From: Propionibacterium sp. | GTDB taxonomy: Bacteria > Actinomycetota > Actinomycetes > Propionibacteriales > Propionibacteriaceae | Length of the DNA stretch: 46,807 nucleotides | Reading direction: 5' to 3' | Assembly (NCBI GenBank): GCA_012517965.1 | Contig: JAAYTZ010000105.1 | Coordinates: forward strand, 1-46,807 | Shown: positions 44,251-46,807 of the stretch, piece after piece | Position numbering within the stretch: the first letter of the stretch is position 1 | Layout: every line of letters starts with the position of its first letter | Translations under genes and position numbers: made by a program | The notes under the pieces: generated by a model | The model's input: only the letters and a program-made list of their open reading frames with translations | Told to the model about the DNA's origin: nothing | The model's database searches: none

Positions 44251-46335
44251 TCAGCGCGTTGCCTCGACCATCTGCCGGAGCATCTTCTTGAGTTCGGCGA
44301 TCTCGTCGCGCAGCCGCGCGGCGAGCTCGAACTCCAGGCTGCGGGCCGCCTCGTGCATCTGGGCGGTGAGCTCCGTGACCAGGCCGGCCAGCTCCGAGGT
44401 GGGCAGGGCCCCCAGGTCGCGGTCCGCCTTCGCGCCCAGCGTCGGCACGGGCGCCGTCTTCCGGCCGCCGCCGGCCCGGGAGACCAGCTGCTCGGTGTCG
44501 GCGTCCTCGCGGGCCAGCAGGTCGGTGAGGTCGGCGATCTTCTTGCGCAGCGGCTGCGGGTCGATGCCGTGCTCGGCGTTGTAGGCGACCTGCTTGGCGC
44601 GGCGCCGGTTCGTCTCGTCGATCGCGGCGGCCATCGACGGGGTCATCTTGTCGGCGTACATGTGCACCTCGCCGGCGACGTTGCGGGCGGCCCGGCCGAT
44701 CGTCTGGATCAGCGACCGCTCCGACCGCAGGAAGCCCTCCTTGTCGGCGTCCAGGATCGCGACGAGCGACACCTCCGGCAGGTCCAGTCCCTCCCGGAGC
44801 AGGTTGATGCCGACCAGCACGTCGTACTCGCCGAGCCGCAGCTCGCGCAGCAACTCGATGCGCCGCAGCGTGTCCACCTCCGAGTGCAGGTAGCGCGTCC
44901 GCACCCCGTTCTCCATCAGGTAGTCGGTGAGATCCTCGGCCATCTTCTTGGTCAGGGTGGTGACCAGGACCCGCTCGTTGCGCTCGGCCCGCGCTCGGAT
45001 CTGACCCATGAGGTCGTCGATCTGGCCCTTCGTGGGCTTGACGATGATCTGCGGGTCGACGAGCCCGGTCGGGCGGATCACCTGCTCGACGAAGCCGTCG
45101 CTGCGGGCCAGCTCGTAGGGCCCGGGGGTCGCCGACAGGTAGACGGTCTGCCCGATCCGCTCCGTGAACTCCTCGAACCGCAACGGCCGGTTGTCGGTCG
45201 CCGAGGGCAGCCGGAACCCGTAGTCGACGAGCGTCCGCTTGCGCGACATGTCGCCCTCGTACATGCCGCCGATCTGCGGGATCGTGACGTGCGACTCGTC
45301 GACGACGAGCAGGAAGTCCTCCGGGAAGTAGTCCAGCAGGCAGTTGGGCGGGGTGCCGGGGCCGCGGCCGTCGATGTGCCGGGAGTAGTTCTCGATGCCG
45401 GAGCAGGTGCCGATCTGGCGCATCATCTCGATGTCGTACAGGGTGCGCATCCGCAGCCGCTGCGCCTCCAGCAACTTGTTGTGCCCTTCCAGTTCGGCGA
45501 GCCGCTCGGCGAGTTCGGCCTCGATGCCCGCGATGGCGCGCTCCATCCGCTCGGGGCCGGCGACGTAGTGGGACGCCGGGAAGATGTAGACCTCCGAGTC
45601 CTCGCTACGCACCTCGCCGGTCAGCGGGTGCAGCGTCGACAGCGCCTCGATCTCGTCGCCGAAGAACTCGACGCGGACCGCGTTCTCCTCGTACATGGGG
45701 AACACCTCCAGGGTGTCGCCCCGGACGCGGAACGTGCCGCGCGTGGCGGCCAGGTCGTTGCGGGCGTACTGGATGTCGACGAGCCGCCGCAGCAGGGCGT
45801 CCCGGTCGTGCTCCTCCCCCACCCTCAGGCGCACCATCCGGTCGACGTACTCCTGCGGCGTCCCGAGGCCGTAGATCGCCGACACGGTCGCCACCACGAT
45901 GACGTCGCGCCGGGTCAGCAGTGAGTTCGTGGCGCTGTGCCGCAGCCGCTCGACCTCCTCGTTGAGCGAGGAGTCCTTCTCGATGTAGGTGTCGGTCTGC
46001 GGGACGTACGCCTCGGGCTGGTAGTAGTCGTAGTAGCTGACGAAGTACTCGACGGCGTTGTCGGGGAAGAACTGGCGCAGCTCGTTCGCGAACTGGGCGG
46101 CCAGCGTCTTGTTCGGCTGCATGACGAGCATGGGCCGCTGCAGCCGCTCGGCCAGCCAGGCCACCGTCGCCGTCTTGCCCGTGCCGGTGGCGCCCAGCAG
46201 CACCACGTGGCCCTCACCTGCCCGCAGCCGCCGCTCCAACTCGTCGATGGCCGCCGGCTGGTCGCCGGCCGGGACGAAGTCGGCGTGCACCTGGAAGGGA
46301 GCCAGTCGTCGCTGGATGTCGGTCACCGCGCGCAT
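44251..46335 (-). CDS. uvrB: UvrB, excinuclease ABC subunit B
   Basis: 694 residues. Helicase-fold motifs: [18 protein letters not shown] (Walker A), the DNA-clamping beta-hairpin region [26 protein letters not shown] (DEAD-like DESH), [30 protein letters not shown] and [10 protein letters not shown]. The C-terminal UVR helix, [20 protein letters not shown], binds UvrC. It loads on damage with UvrA and positions UvrC. The ATG at 46333-46335 has TACGCT 7 bases upstream and no Shine-Dalgarno. Confidence 0.97.
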   Translation of the reverse strand: MRAVTDIQRRLAPFQVHADFVPAGDQPAAIDELERRLRAGEGHVVLLGATGTGKTATVAWLAERLQRPMLVMQPNKTLAAQFANELRQFFPDNAVEYFVSYYDYYQPEAYVPQTDTYIEKDSSLNEEVERLRHSATNSLLTRRDVIVVATVSAIYGLGTPQEYVDRMVRLRVGEEHDRDALLRRLVDIQYARNDLAATRGTFRVRGDTLEVFPMYEENAVRVEFFGDEIEALSTLHPLTGEVRSEDSEVYIFPASHYVAGPERMERAIAGIEAELAERLAELEGHNKLLEAQRLRMRTLYDIEMMRQIGTCSGIENYSRHIDGRGPGTPPNCLLDYFPEDFLLVVDESHVTIPQIGGMYEGDMSRKRTLVDYGFRLPSATDNRPLRFEEFTERIGQTVYLSATPGPYELARSDGFVEQVIRPTGLVDPQIIVKPTKGQIDDLMGQIRARAERNERVLVTTLTKKMAEDLTDYLMENGVRTRYLHSEVDTLRRIELLRELRLGEYDVLVGINLLREGLDLPEVSLVAILDADKEGFLRSERSLIQTIGRAARNVAGEVHMYADKMTPSMAAAIDETNRRRAKQVAYNAEHGIDPQPLRKKIADLTDLLAREDADTEQLVSRAGGGRKTAPVPTLGAKADRDLGALPTSELAGLVTELTAQMHEAARSLEFELAARLRDEIAELKKMLRQMVEATR

Positions 46336-46342
46336 GACGTCC

Positions 46343-46348
46343 AGCGTA
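46343..46348 (-). promoter_or_regulatory. -10 element (TACGCT) 7 bases before uvrB
   Basis: TACGCT, 7 bases, ATG. The run TACGCTGGACG is the same as before the DUF456 gene. Confidence 0.5.
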
Positions 46349-46382
46349 GGTGGCCGCTCCGACAGTCCCGGACGCCCCGGGC

Positions 46383-46807
46383 TCAGCCCCGTCCGGCCAG
46401 CAGGTCGTCGGCGACCCGCCCCACGAGCCCCTTCGCGTTCGCCACGTCCAGGACGCTGCCCGAGGTCGTGAGCCCGTAGCGTCGCGATGCCAACAGCACG
46501 TAGGCGCCCGCGTAGTCCGCGGGCTCCGGGCACCGGGCCAGCGCCGACTTCCGCGCCACCATCTCAGCGAACCCGTCGTTCCCCACCGACGTGTCGGCCA
46601 GGCCCAACGCGGCCGGGCCGCGCAGGTCGCTGAGCATGCCCCCGGGCGCGACCGCGTTGACGCGGACGTCGGGGGCCAGTTCGTAGGCGAGTTGCTTGAC
46701 GAGCCCGGCGCCTGCGTGCTTGGACGAGACGTACAAGGGGCCGCCGCCGCCGGGGTACAGCGCCGCGTTCGACAGCGTCACGATCAGGGACCCCCGGCTG
46801 TCCCGCA
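46383..46807 (-). CDS. Short-chain dehydrogenase related to cis-dihydrodiol dehydrogenases, C-terminal part (cut by window edge)
   Basis: About 141 C-terminal residues; the Rossmann N-terminus lies beyond the right edge. [20 protein letters not shown] carries the catalytic Ser, and [20 protein letters not shown] has the Tyr-x3-Lys pair. [37 protein letters not shown] and [16 protein letters not shown] match the BphB/HcaB group, which oxidise cis-dihydrodiols of aromatic rings with NAD+. The true substrate and operon context cannot be judged from this fragment. Confidence 0.82.
   Translation of the reverse strand, partial: RDSRGSLIVTLSNAALYPGGGGPLYVSSKHAGAGLVKQLAYELAPDVRVNAVAPGGMLSDLRGPAALGLADTSVGNDGFAEMVARKSALARCPEPADYAGAYVLLASRRYGLTTSGSVLDVANAKGLVGRVADDLLAGRG

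Overview
The window is gene-dense, very GC-rich chromosomal DNA with little intergenic space. RbpA, WhiA, a mycothiol-type maleylpyruvate isomerase-domain protein, the sufRBDCSUT order and the uvrC-rapZ-yvcK-whiA / gap-pgk-tpi-secG order all point to an actinobacterium. The methylmalonyl-CoA-type carboxyltransferase module with a biotin carrier and an OadG-like subunit, a class III fructose-1,6-bisphosphatase, a HydE radical-SAM maturase and two membrane pyrophosphatases suggest a facultatively anaerobic, propionate-forming member of or near the Propionibacteriaceae. The family assignment is inference. I saw no rRNA, tRNA, CRISPR array, insertion sequence or phage gene, and no gene-free stretch longer than about 200 bases.

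Layout. 1-2165 (minus): carboxyltransferase, OadG-like small subunit and the start of a biotin-carrier protein. 2290-5540 (minus): a DUF456 membrane protein, hydE and an ABC-F ATPase. 5628-9216 (plus): an AI-2E/PerM-family exporter and a canonical H+-pyrophosphatase. 9233-10003: a conserved-looking protein I do not recognise. 10096-16517 (minus): a seven-gene sufR-B-D-C-S-U-T iron-sulfur assembly operon. 16710-19229 (plus): a second, very divergent membrane pyrophosphatase with a lipoprotein-like N-terminus. 19342-22620: an ABC exporter pair and the heme O/A synthases ctaA and ctaB. 22812-24733 (plus): tal and pgl. 24738-28506 (minus): gap-pgk-tpiA-secG-rbpA. 28626-33489 (minus): uvrC-rapZ-yvcK-whiA. 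33561-38836: a Tat/lipoprotein Rieske protein, a MarR regulator translationally coupled to uvrA, and two small plus-strand enzymes. 38862-46807 (minus): carB, class III fbp, uvrB and a truncated dihydrodiol-dehydrogenase-like SDR.

How it works together. The metabolic genes cover lower glycolysis, gluconeogenesis (fbp), part of the pentose phosphate pathway and carboxyl transfer onto or off methylmalonyl-CoA. Two ion-pumping pyrophosphatases would recover energy from PPi. Fe-S assembly (suf) serves HydE, the Rieske protein and other clusters. CtaA/CtaB indicate a heme-A or heme-O terminal oxidase. All three UvrABC excision-repair genes are present.

Two signals run across the genes. First, more than a dozen genes carry a TANNNT-like -10 element 6 to 8 bases before the start codon with no Shine-Dalgarno, the signature of leaderless mRNAs; this also settles several start codons. 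Second, the heptamer GGACGCC/GGCGTCC is strikingly frequent: 19 copies counted by eye in the first 5 kb, against about 3 expected from composition. I found no wholly new system. The best leads are the divergent lipobox-bearing pyrophosphatase, the orphan hydE, the carboxyltransferase-OadG module without a visible beta subunit, and these two sequence-wide signals.
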